Assembly: GCF_900156205.1 (NCBI RefSeq)
Contig: NZ_FTNA01000007.1
Coordinates: 109,719 to 173,718 of the forward strand
Length of the DNA: 64,000 nucleotides
DNA from: Leptospira interrogans
Lineage (GTDB): Bacteria; Spirochaetota; Leptospiria; Leptospirales; Leptospiraceae
Direction of reading: 5' to 3'
This document shows positions 40,046 to 60,143 of the stretch, piece after piece. Made by a program: the position numbers and the translations under genes. Numbering within the stretch: position 1 is the first letter of the stretch; every line of letters begins with the position of its first letter. The notes below the pieces were generated by a model, which was not told where the DNA came from, ran no database searches, and was given only the letters and a program-made list of their open reading frames with translations.

Positions 40046-42431
40046 ATGTCATTCTCAATTTTCAAATCCATTGGAGCCGGCCTCATAAAGATTCTCCATT
40101 TTTCAAGAAATCACTGGAGAAAAATTTTACGTTATGCGATCATTGTAACGATCTCGGTCATCTCTTTCTTAATCGGTGGTTCTTATGTAGTTTGGTTATC
40201 CAAAAAAGATAAAGTTGTCTCCAATCTAGATAAGTTTAAAAACGAGGTCACAAATTATTACGAAGTCAGTCAAATTCGTCCAATTCGAATTTTAGATAGA
40301 AACGGTAAATTAATCGGAGAATTTTCCAGAAGAAAGTTTAAACCGATTCGCACGGACAATCTCGCCGAACACGGAAATATTATCTGGGCGCTTCTTTCTT
40401 CCGAAGATAGAGAATTTTATAACCATCACGGAATCAATTACACCGCGCTTTTAAGAGCAATCTTTATCAATTTGACTACATTTCAAAAACAAGGTGGTTC
40501 CACGATCACTCAACAACTTGCAAAACTTACCTTGGATTTGGGAGCACGAAACATATTTAACAAAATTACGGAATTCTACTGTACTTTTTATCTCGAAAAC
40601 CAATTTGATAAGAACACGATTCTTTCCATGTATCTCAATCGAATCTTTTTAGGAGAAGGAAATACCGGAGTAGAAGAAGCGAGCCGTTATTACTTCAACA
40701 AGGCTGCTACGGAACTGACTCCCGAAGAAGCAGCTATGCTCGTAGGAATCATTCCAGCCCCTTCTAATTATAATCCAGTTAGAAGTTTAAAAACCGCTCT
40801 AAAAAGACAGAAGCTCGTTTTGATTCCGATGGCACAAAATCAACATCTACATCCCAATCCTTCTAACATCGATAAAAACTTTCCTCGTAAGATAGATTCG
40901 AATCTGAAAAAATTCAAATCCTTCTACAATGTGGAAATCACTAAAGACGGCGAAAAAGAATTCTATTCTTCTGATATAGCAAGATACGGCTTTGATAAGG
41001 ACTTTACTGTTAATCTCGCCCCCGATTTTAATTACGGAATTCGTCAGCATATTTTAGATACGTTCTCCGAAATAGACATTGAAACGAGAGGAATGAACGT
41101 TTATACAACTCTGGACTATGATAAACAAGAAGCCGCTGAAAAATCTTTAAGAGAAGGTATCGAATCCGTTCGCAAAAAACTGAATGAAACAAAAGCTTCC
41201 TACTCTAAAAAAGGAAATTCCGAAGAAACAAGAATCCAACAATCGATCATAGACAATATGAACGGCTCCTTGATTTCAATCAATCCAGGAAACGGTTATA
41301 TAGAGGCAATGGTAGGTAGTTACAAAATTTCTAATATATTTAGACTTAACAGAGCAGTGTCGGCGCTCAGACAACCAGGCTCTACAATCAAGGCCTTAGT
41401 CTACACAATTGCTTTCGAGAATAGAATTATCACTCCCTCTTCTATGGTAATAGACGAAGCGATCAACATCAGAGGTTATTCCCCTAAAAATTGGTATAAA
41501 GGTTACAAAGGAGAAGTCACAGCAAGAATCGCTTTCGCACAATCGATCAACACAATCGCAGTCAAATTGTTAAACGAATTCGGTGTGAATGAATTTTTGG
41601 AAAAAATTTCAATGATCTTAGACATAGACAAGTCAACTCTTGAAAAAAGGTTCCAACCAAATCTTTCTTTAGCATTAGGTTCAGGAGAATTGTCTCCGAT
41701 GGAACTCGCTTTAATTTACGCTACAATCGCAAACGGAGGCAAAAAAGTTTCCCCCATTCAAATTCTTAGAATTACGGATTTTGAAGGTAGCGAAATGTTC
41801 TCCACTCCTCTAAAGGATCCAAACGAAGCGGTTCAGATTTTAGATTCTGTTGCCTGTGCAGAAACGATCAATCTTTTAGAGGCGGTGTTAAGCGAACAGG
41901 GAACAATGAAGCTAAAATTGAAAGATGAAGATTCTTTTCCGATGGGAGGTAAAACTGGAACGGTCCAATCTCCCAAAGAAGCCCGTAAAAAATGGGGATC
42001 ACGCAAAGGAGTGAGAGACGTTTGGTTTGCGGGAATCAATCCTGATTTAGTCACAACCGTTTGGATTGGAAACGACGTGGGGGCTCCGTTTGAAGGTTCT
42101 GGTTCCGCGATCAGTGGAAACATCTGGTTTCGTTACGTAAACTATATTGCAAAAAATATAGGATTTTCAAACACGCTAATCAAACCGTTTAACGGTGATT
42201 TTGTGCAAGTGGACGTCTGCGGAGAAACCGGTTTACAATTACATTCTTCCGTTCCTTGTATGTATCCGTTGTATGGTCAATATTATTATATCGGAGAACA
42301 ACCTCCTTCTCCTGCTGGTTCTATAACTGCAACTCCGGAAACTTCCGCCCAAGAACCTGGGACTACTACAAACCCTCTTCCTCAAGCAGAAGATGGAGAC
42401 GGAGATTCCGTAGAATTAGAACTTCCAGAAA

Positions 42432-42454
<23 letters not shown>
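40046..42454 (+). CDS. Class A penicillin-binding protein (PBP1A-like)
   Basis: An 802-aa bifunctional peptidoglycan synthase. It has a cytoplasmic N-terminus and a membrane anchor (about 29-50). The GT51 glycosyltransferase shows catalytic Glu120 in SSEDREFYNHHG, plus QGGSTITQQLAK and RIFLGEGNTGVEEASRYYF. The transpeptidase has Ser446 and Lys449 in QPGSTIKALVY, SIN in FAQSINTIA, and KTGT in GGKTGTVQSP. An OB-like insert lies between the two domains. The C-terminal 50 residues are a Pro/Glu/Thr-rich tail. It overlaps the convergent peptide-binding gene by 23 bp. Confidence 0.93.
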
Positions 42455-45871
<3,417 letters not shown>

Positions 45872-45894
45872 TTTAAAAGAATCTTAATATTCTT

Positions 45895-46938
<1,044 letters not shown>

Positions 46939-47012
46939 TCTTTCAACTCTATTCATAAATGATAATAATTAGAAAAATATTTTGAGCAGATTCTAAAAAT
47001 GAAATCTACAAA

Positions 47013-47070
47013 ACTGTTTTTTCTTTCTCTGAAAAGAAACAGTATATTATAATTTTAAATAATAATATAC
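47013..47070 (+). terminator. Two AT-rich hairpins downstream of lpxK
   Basis: ACTGTTT (47013) pairs with AAACAGT (47037-47043), and GTATATTAT (47042-47050) pairs with ATAATATAC (47062-47070). Both are weak stems; they may mark the end of the msbA-lpxK transcript. Confidence 0.3.
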
Positions 47071-47260
47071 TTGATATTTCTGGAAATTCTGTTTTACAAT
47101 CTCACCCTGCACGCGCCTTCCTAATTTTAGAGAATTTTCTTATTGAACGTAAGTTAAATATAAAAGATTCGTTTTATAAAAACTTGATATTTCTGTAAAA
47201 AATAAACGTGGAAATTACCGCTAGAAGTTATAATGATAAAGTAGACAACTAAAAGACCCG

Positions 47261-47405
47261 CTACTATTCTACAGATAAAAATAGTATCCAAAATTAACGG
47301 TCAATTTTACCAAAAATGCAAAAGTTTTCAAAAATGTATCCAATCCAAAATTGTTGGCCTTTTTGAAGAAGATCCTACACTCTAAGTTTTTAAATAAGCT
47401 AAGCA
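47261..47405. repeat. Family D element, copy 5 (right end degenerate)
   Basis: Starts CTACTATTCTACAGATAAAAATAGTATCC and keeps TTGGCCTTTTTGAAGAAGATCCTACACTCTAAG, but the right end is not clearly recognisable. Confidence 0.55.
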
Positions 47406-47553
47406 TAAAATTCTAATCACGAAAAATGAATGTTTAAAAATTTATAATGCGATTTAATTTGTGAAAATTATCACATATATATATTTTACGATAGAACTTT
47501 GAAATATGGGAACTCTACTATTTTTAAAAACTAGGATCTGTAATTTTCATAAT

Positions 47554-47656
47554 TAGAGTTATTAAAAAAATAATTCTCCATCTTGTTTCTGTTTTATGAA
47601 ATAGTCAATTGAAGCAGTTTTGTAAATCGCCTCTATGGAATTTTTCAACAACTCTA
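47554..47656 (+). repeat. Family A MITE-like element, copy 10
   Basis: Ends TAGAGTTATTAAAAAAATAA (degenerate) and AATTTTTCAACAACTCTA (intact); 103 bp. Confidence 0.75.
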
Positions 47657-47851
47657 TTGAATGTAGGAGCTTTTATTTTTAAAAAATTTTCCTAATTTCT
47701 CTTAAGTCGAACTCACGCTATTTATTAAAGAACATTTTCAATTTCAGTTTTAGAAAAAAATCAAAAATCGAAATCCAATCAATCGATTCCTGGAACCGTT
47801 TTAATTAAGGCAATTTTGTGCTTGCCTATTTTTTTTTGAAGGAGTAGTTTT

Positions 47852-48352
47852 ATGACTATGTCTGCGTTAGTTCAAAAGGTTCCTAAACGTTTAGGTGAAC
47901 TTTTAGGTCCAGAAGGAACTGTAGAGTTTGTAGATTTTCTAAATCGTGCTTTTGGAGATAATAATTCAACTGCAATTGATATTGTTACCGATCGTTTTGA
48001 ACGTCGCCTTCTCGAGGAAGGTAGTAAACTTCGTTCTGAAATTTCGGAGCTAAAAGCTGAATTTCGATTTGAGTTTTCAAAGTTTAGATCAGAATTTACT
48101 GATCTAAAAACAGAATTTACCGATCTAAGAACAGAGTTTACTGATCTAAGAACAGAGTTTACTGATCTAAGAACAGAGTTTACTAATTTAAAAACAGAAT
48201 TTGCCAACTTAAAAACGGATTTCGCCGATCATAGGGCGGATATTAAATCCGAAGTTGTGGAAATTCATAAATCCATATCATTGCAAACAAAATGGATTTT
48301 AGGTGTTGTGATTGGTACGATTGGAGTATTTTCGATAATCGTAAAATTCTAA
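47852..48352 (+). CDS. Coiled-coil membrane protein with heptad-repeat array
   Basis: A 166-aa protein. The N-terminal part (about 1-60) is globular, with ALVQKVPKRLGELLGPEGTVEFVDFLNR, and resembles DUF1640/CCDC90-like proteins seen in Leptospira. From about residue 60 to 140 it is a coiled coil; residues 84-125 are six near-identical seven-residue units of the type DLRTEFT. The C-terminus is a single transmembrane helix (WILGVVIGTIGVFSIIVKF), so the coiled coil should be tail-anchored in a membrane. It has a strong ribosome site (GAAGGAG). Function is unknown. Confidence 0.8.
   Translation: MTMSALVQKVPKRLGELLGPEGTVEFVDFLNRAFGDNNSTAIDIVTDRFERRLLEEGSKLRSEISELKAEFRFEFSKFRSEFTDLKTEFTDLRTEFTDLRTEFTDLRTEFTNLKTEFANLKTDFADHRADIKSEVVEIHKSISLQTKWILGVVIGTIGVFSIIVKF
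48101..48226 (+). repeat. Six tandem 21-bp units inside the coiled-coil gene
   Basis: Three perfect copies of GATCTAAGAACAGAGTTTAC(T) at 48122-48142, 48143-48163 and 48164-48184 are flanked by one degenerate unit before and two after. Each encodes one heptad, so a copy gain or loss keeps the frame and the coiled-coil phase. Confidence 0.9.
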
Positions 48353-48820
48353 TATTTTTAAATTTCTATCTTTTATTCAATCTTGTGAATCCAAAATTTA
48401 TTTTTTTATCTCAGAATTTGTTTTAAAGTATTAACTGGGAATTGCATAATAGATTGTCGGGAATTCCGTTTCTAAGAAAGATTCGCGTACAAATTCAATT
48501 CAACTGTTATACAATTACCAGTAGTACAACCTTTTTAAAATTGGTTTTTACTTTTTGTAATAGCTATAAAATTGTATTCCATATAGAAATTTGATCTCTA
48601 CTCAAAATTATATAAAACAGATTACTTATATTTTATTTTGAAATTGTTTTTGTGATAAAATCTTAAATACCAATTTTATAAAGATCTACAAAATTATTCT
48701 TTCTGGGTTTTATAAAGTATAGAAGTTTTCATGATTTCAAATAAAACTGAAAAATAAAAAATTTGAATATTCTTTGGGTTCGATTGAAGTATCTTATTGT
48801 ATAAAAACCAGGATTCTAAT
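48353..48820. other. Gene-free intergenic stretch
   Basis: About 470 bp of AT-rich sequence between convergent genes. No A-D element or GTGGGAACT motif is seen. Confidence 0.55.
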
Positions 48821-50965
48821 TTAGCTGAGTTTCATACGTTGTATCGTTTTTAAAATTAACTTAGAATGAAGTTTACAAGCTTCTTCTAACCCTTGATACA
48901 AAAGAAAACTTTTTTTAGCGATTCCTAATCTTTCATTTTTCTTTTCTTCCAAAGTCAAACCACCTTCATAACCTTCAGTGATCATTAAAACAGTTCTTTG
49001 AATACTCAAACCCAAAATTTCTGTAAGCCCTTTACGAGAAGAAACTTCTTCATCAATACGATCCATCTCTTTTAAATTTTTCAGAATCTGATCTTTAAAA
49101 CGATTTTCTTCTTTTACTTGAAGGTATAGACGATCCGAAAGAATTCTACCTTGGGTTACTTTTTCAATAAAAACCTTTAACTGATCGGATAACACATTTA
49201 ATTCGGAAAGAATTTTTTTCTTCAGCATAAATCGGGAAAAGTTTTGTGTAAGATCATCTTCGTTTTTTGAAAATGAGTTTGTTTTACTGACAGATGCTTG
49301 TGATAAACTAGATTTATAGCTTGAAAAATTCTCCTCATCTTTTTCGAGAGTAGTTTTTTCCTTTAAAAAATTAGACTGAAAATCGGATTCGAGTCCTTTT
49401 TCGGAGATAAAAAGAATTTGACTCCGAATGGATTCTACAAATCTTAAATCACATTCATTTTCTTGAATATATTTTAAAAAGTCCGAGTTGGGAATTCCAT
49501 TCAAAACAACGCCGTCTTTGCCGAAATTGAACCAAAGATTTTTTTTAGGATGTTCCTCGAACCATTTTTTGAAAATGAGAAGTTTTTCATTGGTCCTAAT
49601 TTCTCCACCTTGGATTGAAGCCGCTTTTTTTACGGGGAGAGCGGTCATCTGTTTATGGTTGTGATATTCTCTTCTCAATTTTCTAGATTCTATATGATTG
49701 AACCTCTCTTCTAAAACGGCACCCTTACAATGTGCAAGTTTATTTGGAAAAGAAAGATCCTGACCTACAAGAAGGATATTCCTTGCTCCCATCTTTTCCG
49801 CAAGGCTTACCGCGTTAGTCGAAACAGAACCGCCAAAATCCACAGCTCCAATTTCCTCTTCTGGTTTAGAGGAAAGAATTCGAATCAAAGGGAACGGAGA
49901 AGAGGTAAAAAAACCGTTTTTAAATTTACCAGGCAATCTTAAAGAATGATACGAAGAAGTGGGATCAAAGACGATCTTAGCATTACCGTTATAACCTTCC
50001 AAGTATTTTGTATTAAGAACCTGGGGATCAACTGAGAAAACCAGATCTGGATCAATTCCAAAATTCCAAAGAACCATCAACGCGGTATCAACAGCAATTA
50101 AAACCAGATTTTTTCTATAAGTCTTAATATCATTTAAAGAAAGAATCAAAGAAGGACCAGCCCCACAAACTAAAACGTCCGCTTTACCTTGGCAAATTCC
50201 AAATAAAGAACGTATCGGCTCCATCGATGTTAGTTGAGGAAGATTGGAAATAAAATTTCGAGTCCAGATTTTTTCAAAACGAGTTAGAGTAGAAATATTC
50301 ACGTCTTTCTTATGAAAAAAACTCTCAGAGATAAAACGTAGTTCTTCGTATGAATTTTTTTTCCAGTGATTACTTCCACGATGTGGAATAAAACTAATCG
50401 GAAAACCCGAAATTCCTCTAAAAGCGGAATAAAGATCCTCTTCTAAAATAGGAGACAATAAAATTCTAAGTCTACCGGATTCTAAAAAATCGGAGTAATC
50501 AAAAATAGAAAGTGCATAACGTAAAATTTCGGGAGATACCTCCATCCAAACAGCGGTTACATTTTTGAACTTTAAACTTTCTTGAATTACATAACCAATT
50601 CCGGCACCAAAAAAAAGAAAAACTCTTTCCTCGTCTTCTTTTTTTAAACCCTCCAGAAGACGCTTGGATTCAGTAATCGGGTCTATCAGACTGTGAAGTG
50701 CGATACCATCCGCAATCAAAACAGGATGTCCGGTTTTGGAAGTTTTAATTTCTAGAGAAGAATTAAAAGTTGAAATTTGGGGAATAGAGGCCGAACTCTG
50801 AGAAATAGAAATTACCGGAGAAATTGAAATGTCAGTTCCTTCCAATTGGAATAGGTTGGAAGAAGAAGTTGCAATTGATTTAAGAACTTTTTCCCGTATC
50901 GAAGGAAAGACAACGGATAAACTTTTTAAGTTTTTTTCAAGAACCGACGAAGTCGAATAAATCAT
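48821..50965 (-). CDS. DUF115/Maf-like protein (MptE-like domain, motility-associated glycosyltransferase family)
   Basis: A 714-aa protein of the Maf/DUF115 group, whose members include glycosyltransferases that modify flagellins with nonulosonic acids; the fold is related to the archaeal pterin kinase MptE. Visible motifs are [14 protein letters not shown] (about 117-130), the core [20 protein letters not shown] (about 264-283), [58 protein letters not shown] and the conserved tail AHCKG. The last 230 residues are helical. It starts 18 bp after the ftsI-like gene, so they are co-transcribed. No flagellin or sialic-acid genes lie nearby, so the acceptor is unknown. Confidence 0.85.
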   Translation of the reverse strand: MIYSTSSVLEKNLKSLSVVFPSIREKVLKSIATSSSNLFQLEGTDISISPVISISQSSASIPQISTFNSSLEIKTSKTGHPVLIADGIALHSLIDPITESKRLLEGLKKEDEERVFLFFGAGIGYVIQESLKFKNVTAVWMEVSPEILRYALSIFDYSDFLESGRLRILLSPILEEDLYSAFRGISGFPISFIPHRGSNHWKKNSYEELRFISESFFHKKDVNISTLTRFEKIWTRNFISNLPQLTSMEPIRSLFGICQGKADVLVCGAGPSLILSLNDIKTYRKNLVLIAVDTALMVLWNFGIDPDLVFSVDPQVLNTKYLEGYNGNAKIVFDPTSSYHSLRLPGKFKNGFFTSSPFPLIRILSSKPEEEIGAVDFGGSVSTNAVSLAEKMGARNILLVGQDLSFPNKLAHCKGAVLEERFNHIESRKLRREYHNHKQMTALPVKKAASIQGGEIRTNEKLLIFKKWFEEHPKKNLWFNFGKDGVVLNGIPNSDFLKYIQENECDLRFVESIRSQILFISEKGLESDFQSNFLKEKTTLEKDEENFSSYKSSLSQASVSKTNSFSKNEDDLTQNFSRFMLKKKILSELNVLSDQLKVFIEKVTQGRILSDRLYLQVKEENRFKDQILKNLKEMDRIDEEVSSRKGLTEILGLSIQRTVLMITEGYEGGLTLEEKKNERLGIAKKSFLLYQGLEEACKLHSKLILKTIQRMKLS

Positions 50966-50983
50966 AATTTTAGAATATATTAT

Positions 50984-52792
<1,809 letters not shown>

Positions 52793-53184
52793 TCTCTTCT
52801 TACAAGATCGGCCAAAACTTAAATTTTGAAAAGAGCTGTTTTGAAGTTGTAATCGAATAATTTAAGATCACTACTCAAAACTATATAACATATTTTGTTA
52901 TAGAATAAGTTTTGTGACAAAGATTTAAGTTATTTAATTTTATAGAAATGCTAAGATTACAATCCTTTATTGAGTCATGTTAGAGTTTAGTTTGAACACA
53001 ACTTTCAAAAGCCGAGAAGAACCCGACATCTTTGATAAAATTCATTAGCTTTTAAATAAGATTTTAGAAACATTTTGTCATTTTTTTATTTCAAAAAAAA
53101 TCCTATATTTGGAGAATACATCTCCCGTTTTTAGTAAAAAATTACTACAACGACATATAAAAAATAATCCCGAGAATACCGTAT
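52793..53184. other. Gene-free intergenic stretch
   Basis: About 390 bp of AT-rich sequence between divergent genes. No recognisable repeat is seen; it should contain both promoters. Confidence 0.55.
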
Positions 53185-53811
53185 ATGAATGATTTATTTG
53201 AACCGCTTAAATTATTTCTAAAGAATAGAGAAACAGAGTATTCTCTCATTAGTGACTTTAGAAGGGAAACTTTACTCAAATTTTCAAAAAATATAAAACA
53301 AGAAATTTCTAAAAATAACTTTGCGAAACTACTTTTTGTTTGTACACATAATTCTCGAAGAAGCCAAATTGCTCAAATGTTGGCTTACACGTCGGCCAAA
53401 TATCTTGGGATTCAGAGTATTCAAACTTATTCAGGAGGAACTGAAGTCACCGAATTTTTCAAGAATTCGGTGCAAGCTTTAATAAACATAGGCTTTCAGA
53501 TAGAACAAAAGTACGAAAAGAATCAAAATCCAAAGTATTCAGTTACAATTAGTACTAAAGATAAACCGATTCTTGGATTCTCAAAACTATATTCTGACTC
53601 AATCAATCCGAATGAAAAATTTATCGCCGTTATGGTTTGTTCTTCAGCAGACAAATCTTGCCCGTTTGTTCCTGGTGCAGATGCAAGAATTAGCCTTCCT
53701 TATCCTGATCCAAAAATTTATGATGATACAGATGAAGTTTTACAAAGATATATCGAAACTTGTCAAATTATTTCAAGAGAGATTTTGTTCGCTTTTCAGA
53801 ATGTGAAATAG
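53185..53811 (+). CDS. Low-molecular-weight phosphatase/arsenate reductase-like protein
   Basis: A 208-aa protein with the LMW protein-tyrosine phosphatase fold, also used by thioredoxin-coupled arsenate reductases. The P-loop FVCTHNSRRSQIAQ carries the nucleophile Cys53, with Arg in the CxxNxxRS-type loop. A second pair of cysteines in MVCSSADKSCPFVPGADARISLPYPDP, with the catalytic Asp in PYPDP, favours the phosphatase/arsenate-reductase-like group. The first 45 residues are an extra helical N-terminus. Substrate is uncertain: no ars regulator or pump is adjacent, so arsenic resistance is not supported by context. Confidence 0.85.
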   Translation: MNDLFEPLKLFLKNRETEYSLISDFRRETLLKFSKNIKQEISKNNFAKLLFVCTHNSRRSQIAQMLAYTSAKYLGIQSIQTYSGGTEVTEFFKNSVQALINIGFQIEQKYEKNQNPKYSVTISTKDKPILGFSKLYSDSINPNEKFIAVMVCSSADKSCPFVPGADARISLPYPDPKIYDDTDEVLQRYIETCQIISREILFAFQNVK

Positions 53812-53843
53812 AATTTGTTTCTAACAATACTCAACTAGAGCAA

Positions 53844-53936
53844 TCGAGTTGTTGTAAATTCTATAATGGAAGATTAGGAAAACTGCTTCAACTGTCCATT
53901 TCAACACAACGGAGAATTAATTTTTCAACAACTCTA
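53844..53936 (-). repeat. Family A MITE-like element, copy 11
   Basis: Left end TCGAGTTGTTGTAAATTC (diverged) and right end TTTTTCAACAACTCTA; about 93 bp, inverted interior. Confidence 0.7.
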
Positions 53937-53970
53937 ATATTGTTACTATTTGTTTTCTTGCGCTCTACTT

Positions 53971-54142
53971 ACTATTCGGACGCATGAAAATGATACTCAA
54001 AATTACGAGCAATTTTTTTAAAGATATAGAAGTTCCTCGCGAAATTGCGTCAAACCTAGAATGGTTGGCTTTTTTGAAAGGATCTCACATTCTAAGTTTT
54101 GAAACAAGCACAACATAGTATTCTTTTTATGCGTCCAAACCG
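53971..54142. repeat. Family D element, copy 6
   Basis: Left end TACTATTCGGACGCATGAAA and right end TTCTTTTTATGCGTCCAAAC are good inverted repeats; interior TGGTTGGCTTTTTTGAAAGG is typical. It abuts a family C element. Confidence 0.7.
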
Positions 54143-54143
54143 T

Positions 54144-54809
54144 AACGTGAGTTCAGCGTAAGAGATTCGTTTTATAAAAATCTGATTTTTCCGTAAAAAA
54201 TAAATATAGGAACTACCCGAATTAAATCATAAAAAATGAATATTCTAAATTTATTATGCGAATTAATCTGTGGGAACTACCACAATCGTGGATTTAACAG
54301 CTAAACTTTGAAATGTGGGAACTACTATGAAATACAAAAAGGATCACGTCCAATTAGATTTTTTGCACAAAACCGCTGTTTTGCGGCCATCAAAGTTTAA
54401 ATCCCATTTTTACATGAAGTTCGGCGCGAGTAAAAATTTTCTAAAGGTATGAGTTCCTACATTCACTTATGAGAATAATTGATTCCAGTTTTTAGCTTCC
54501 CAAGATTAATCAGTAGTTACATGACCCGATTTTTAGAATCTGACTGTAAAAGATATACTCTCGGAAGTAGTTCCTACAAATTAAGTTTCTTAAATAGCTA
54601 ATCTATCATTATAGCTTCTGGGTGGTAGTTCCCACATTTCAAAGTTTTATCGTAAAATATGGATTTGTGAGAGTTCCCACACTTGAAATGCTACAGATTC
54701 AATTGTTATAAGCTTCTATTTTTTAAACTGTGGTAGTTCCCACATTGAAAGAATCGATCTGCAGAGTTCCAGTTTTTTTCAGAAAAATGAATCTGGCTGA
54801 ACTCACATT
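54144..54809. repeat. Family C element, 666-bp copy
   Basis: Left end AACGTGAGTTCAGCGTAAG; right end GGCTGAACTCACATT. The interior is close to that of the 27.5-kb element (for example TTCGTTTTATAAAAATCTGA and TTGCACAAAACCGC) and holds five GTGGGAACT-type motifs. Confidence 0.6.
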
Positions 54810-54997
54810 GAATTTTACAGCAAAACTTTGAAATGTGGGAACTCATACAAATCTCACAAACATTCCAAAACGATCGGTTTTAATATTCAAATAAGAATAT
54901 TATGTCACTTTTATTGGAATTTTTCCGGCACTCTCCCCTTTTTAATGCTAAAAAAAACAAGATTTTAAACCAAAACGGAATCAGATTACTTTCTTCC

Positions 54998-55037
54998 TTG
55001 ACATTTTTTAAAGGAATTCAGAAACTAAATGTATAAA
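54998..55037 (+). promoter_or_regulatory. Candidate promoter of the hrcA-grpE-dnaK cluster
   Basis: TTGACA at 54998-55003 matches a -35 box and TATAAA at 55032-55037 a -10 box, but their 28-bp spacing is too long for one promoter. A weaker -10 nearer the TTGACA (around 55021-55030) or a weaker -35 nearer the TATAAA must be used. Confidence 0.35.
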
Positions 55038-55064
55038 TTAGCACTCTAACATTAAGAGTGCCAG
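55038..55064 (+). promoter_or_regulatory. CIRCE operator (HrcA binding site)
   Basis: TTAGCACTC (55038-55046), a nine-base spacer, then GAGTGCCAG (55056-55064). The canonical element is TTAGCACTC-N9-GAGTGCTAA, so the left arm is perfect and the right arm differs at its last three bases. It ends four bases before the hrcA ATG and therefore covers the ribosome-binding region, so it could act at the DNA level and also hide the start in the mRNA. Confidence 0.9.
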
Positions 55065-55068
55065 AGCT

Positions 55069-56097
55069 ATGGATTTGACAGAGCGCCATAAAAGAATTCT
55101 AAAAGCACTTGTAGACGAGTTTATCCAAGAGAATCGACCCGTAGGTTCTAAAACACTTTTTGATAAACACGATATAGGGCTATCACCCGCTTCAATTCGA
55201 ACCGTATTGAAGGACTTAGAAGACTTCGACTATCTTGCGTCCAAACATACTTCGGGTGGAAGAATTCCAACAGAGAGGGGTTATCGTTTTTACGTAGATT
55301 CTCTTGTAATTTTATACGAGCTGACTCTAAAAGAAAAACAAAGAATTCAACAAGAATATCTGAAGATGCAATTTAAACTCGATCAGATATTAAAGGCAAC
55401 TGCATCGGTACTTTCTTCTTTATCAAACGCAGCGGGAATTGTAATCGGACCTGCAAAAAATTTAGATACTCTGAAACATATAGAACTCATCCACGTTCGT
55501 GGAGACGAAATTCTAATGATACTTGTCATGAGATCGGGAACCGTATTACACAGAAATATTTTCGTGGATCAAAATTATTCTCAGGAAGCGCTTTATCAGG
55601 TTTCTAAATATCTAAATGATAATCTAAAAGGTTACGATATATACGAAATTCAGAATGTAATCATTCCAAAATTGATGATCCGAAAAGACGGACCGGAAGA
55701 TTTTATTAGGATCGCAGATCTGATTTCTTCCGCAATGACACCAGATAATTCCGAAGTAACTTTATATATAGACGGATTTAAAAATCTTTACGCGAATTTC
55801 AGAGACGAAGAACAACAACTTTCTCAAGTTCTTTCTCTTCTGGACGATCAAGGATTTTTAAAAGCATTTTTTTCCGAATACATCGACCAAGACGGAGTAT
55901 TTACGATCATCGGAAAAGACGGTGATAGAAGTATGTCCGGAGTTTCCATTATCACTTCCAACTATAAAATGGGAGAAAAAAAGATCGGAGCCTTGGGAAT
56001 TATAGGACCTCAGAGAATGGATTACAATAGAGCCTTACCGCTCGTCGACTTCACGTCGAAACTTGTCTCCGAAATGGTGACTCGCATTAGTAAATAA
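55069..56097 (+). CDS. hrcA: Heat-inducible transcription repressor HrcA
   Basis: A 342-aa repressor that binds CIRCE operators and is itself stabilised by GroEL. The N-terminal winged helix is clear (LTERHKRILKALVDEFIQENRPVGSKTL...LSPASIRTVLKDLEDFDYLASKHTSGGRIPTERGYRFYVDSL), followed by the GAF-like and dimerisation regions (IGPAKNLDTLKHIELIHV, SVIITSNYKMGEKKIGALGIIGPQRMDY). Length is normal. It is the first gene of the cluster, with its own operator directly upstream, so it is autoregulated. The spacing to grpE is 13 bp. Confidence 0.96.
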   Translation: MDLTERHKRILKALVDEFIQENRPVGSKTLFDKHDIGLSPASIRTVLKDLEDFDYLASKHTSGGRIPTERGYRFYVDSLVILYELTLKEKQRIQQEYLKMQFKLDQILKATASVLSSLSNAAGIVIGPAKNLDTLKHIELIHVRGDEILMILVMRSGTVLHRNIFVDQNYSQEALYQVSKYLNDNLKGYDIYEIQNVIIPKLMIRKDGPEDFIRIADLISSAMTPDNSEVTLYIDGFKNLYANFRDEEQQLSQVLSLLDDQGFLKAFFSEYIDQDGVFTIIGKDGDRSMSGVSIITSNYKMGEKKIGALGIIGPQRMDYNRALPLVDFTSKLVSEMVTRISK

Positions 56098-56110
56098 GGG
56101 AGAATTCAAT

Positions 56111-56749
56111 ATGGCCGAAACGTCAAACAATAAAACTTCGGAAGAAGCAAAGGCCAATGAGAAAAAATCTCAATCAGAAACATTAGAGGAAAGTAAATTA
56201 GAAAATATGAATTCTGAAGAATCGACTGAAACAACACAAACTGAGTCAATGGAAACGGCGGAGACGGAAACTTCACTACAAACCGAATTGGAATCCGCAA
56301 AAAAAGAGATAGAGTCTTTGAAAGATTCTTGGGCAAGAGAAAGGGCTGAATTTCAAAACTTCAAACGTCGCTCTGCTCAGGAATTCGTTTCAATCCGCAA
56401 AGAAGCGGTCAAATCTCTTGTAAGCGGTTTTCTAAATCCAATTGACAATTTAGAAAGAGTGGGAGCAACTCAAACCAACTCGGAAGAACTAAAACCATTT
56501 GTGGATGGAGTTACAATGATTTTGAAGGAATTTTATTCCGTATTAGAAAAATCGAATGTAATTCGTTTTGATCCAAAAGGAGAACCGTTCGACCCTATGT
56601 CTATGGAAGCCCTTTCTTCGGAAGAAGGAGACCAATACTCGGAAGAGACTGTAATAGACGTCTATCAACCGGGTTATTACTATAAGGAAAACGAAGATAA
56701 GTTTACACTTCGACCTGCAAGGGTTCGAATTGGTAAACCGAAATCATAA
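56111..56749 (+). CDS. grpE: Nucleotide exchange factor GrpE
   Basis: A 212-aa co-chaperone that releases ADP from DnaK. The first 55 residues are very rich in Glu, Ser and Thr and are probably disordered. A long coiled coil follows (TELESAKKEIESLKDSWARERAEFQNFKRRSAQE) and then the C-terminal beta domain with MEALSSEEGDQYSEETVIDVYQPGYYYKENE, where E. coli-type proteins read HEA(M/V). The start has GGGAG nearby. It lies between hrcA and dnaK in the standard order. Confidence 0.95.
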   Translation: MAETSNNKTSEEAKANEKKSQSETLEESKLENMNSEESTETTQTESMETAETETSLQTELESAKKEIESLKDSWARERAEFQNFKRRSAQEFVSIRKEAVKSLVSGFLNPIDNLERVGATQTNSEELKPFVDGVTMILKEFYSVLEKSNVIRFDPKGEPFDPMSMEALSSEEGDQYSEETVIDVYQPGYYYKENEDKFTLRPARVRIGKPKS

Positions 56750-56783
56750 TTAGAATCTCAGGGAAGTATAAAGGAGAAAACAA

Positions 56784-60143
<3,360 letters not shown>

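Larger units (their letters stand above)
46939..47851. other. Gene-free, repeat-rich stretch
   Basis: Includes AT-rich hairpins (47013-47070), family C-like ends near 47146 and 47700, a family D element (47261-47405), a GTGGGAACT-like motif near 47507 and a family A element (47554-47656). No gene is supported. Confidence 0.65.
53812..55037. other. Long gene-free, repeat-rich stretch
   Basis: About 1.2 kb consisting almost wholly of repeats head to tail: family A (53844-53936), family D (53971-54142) and family C (54144-54809). GTGGGAACT/AGTTCCCAC motifs occur at 54268, 54316, 54614, 54672, 54726 and 54835. No gene is supported. The hrcA promoter lies at its right edge. Confidence 0.7.

Noticed and set aside
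53185..53811. Arsenic resistance operon
   Set aside because: The phosphatase-like protein could be an arsenate reductase, but no arsR, arsB or acr3 gene is adjacent.
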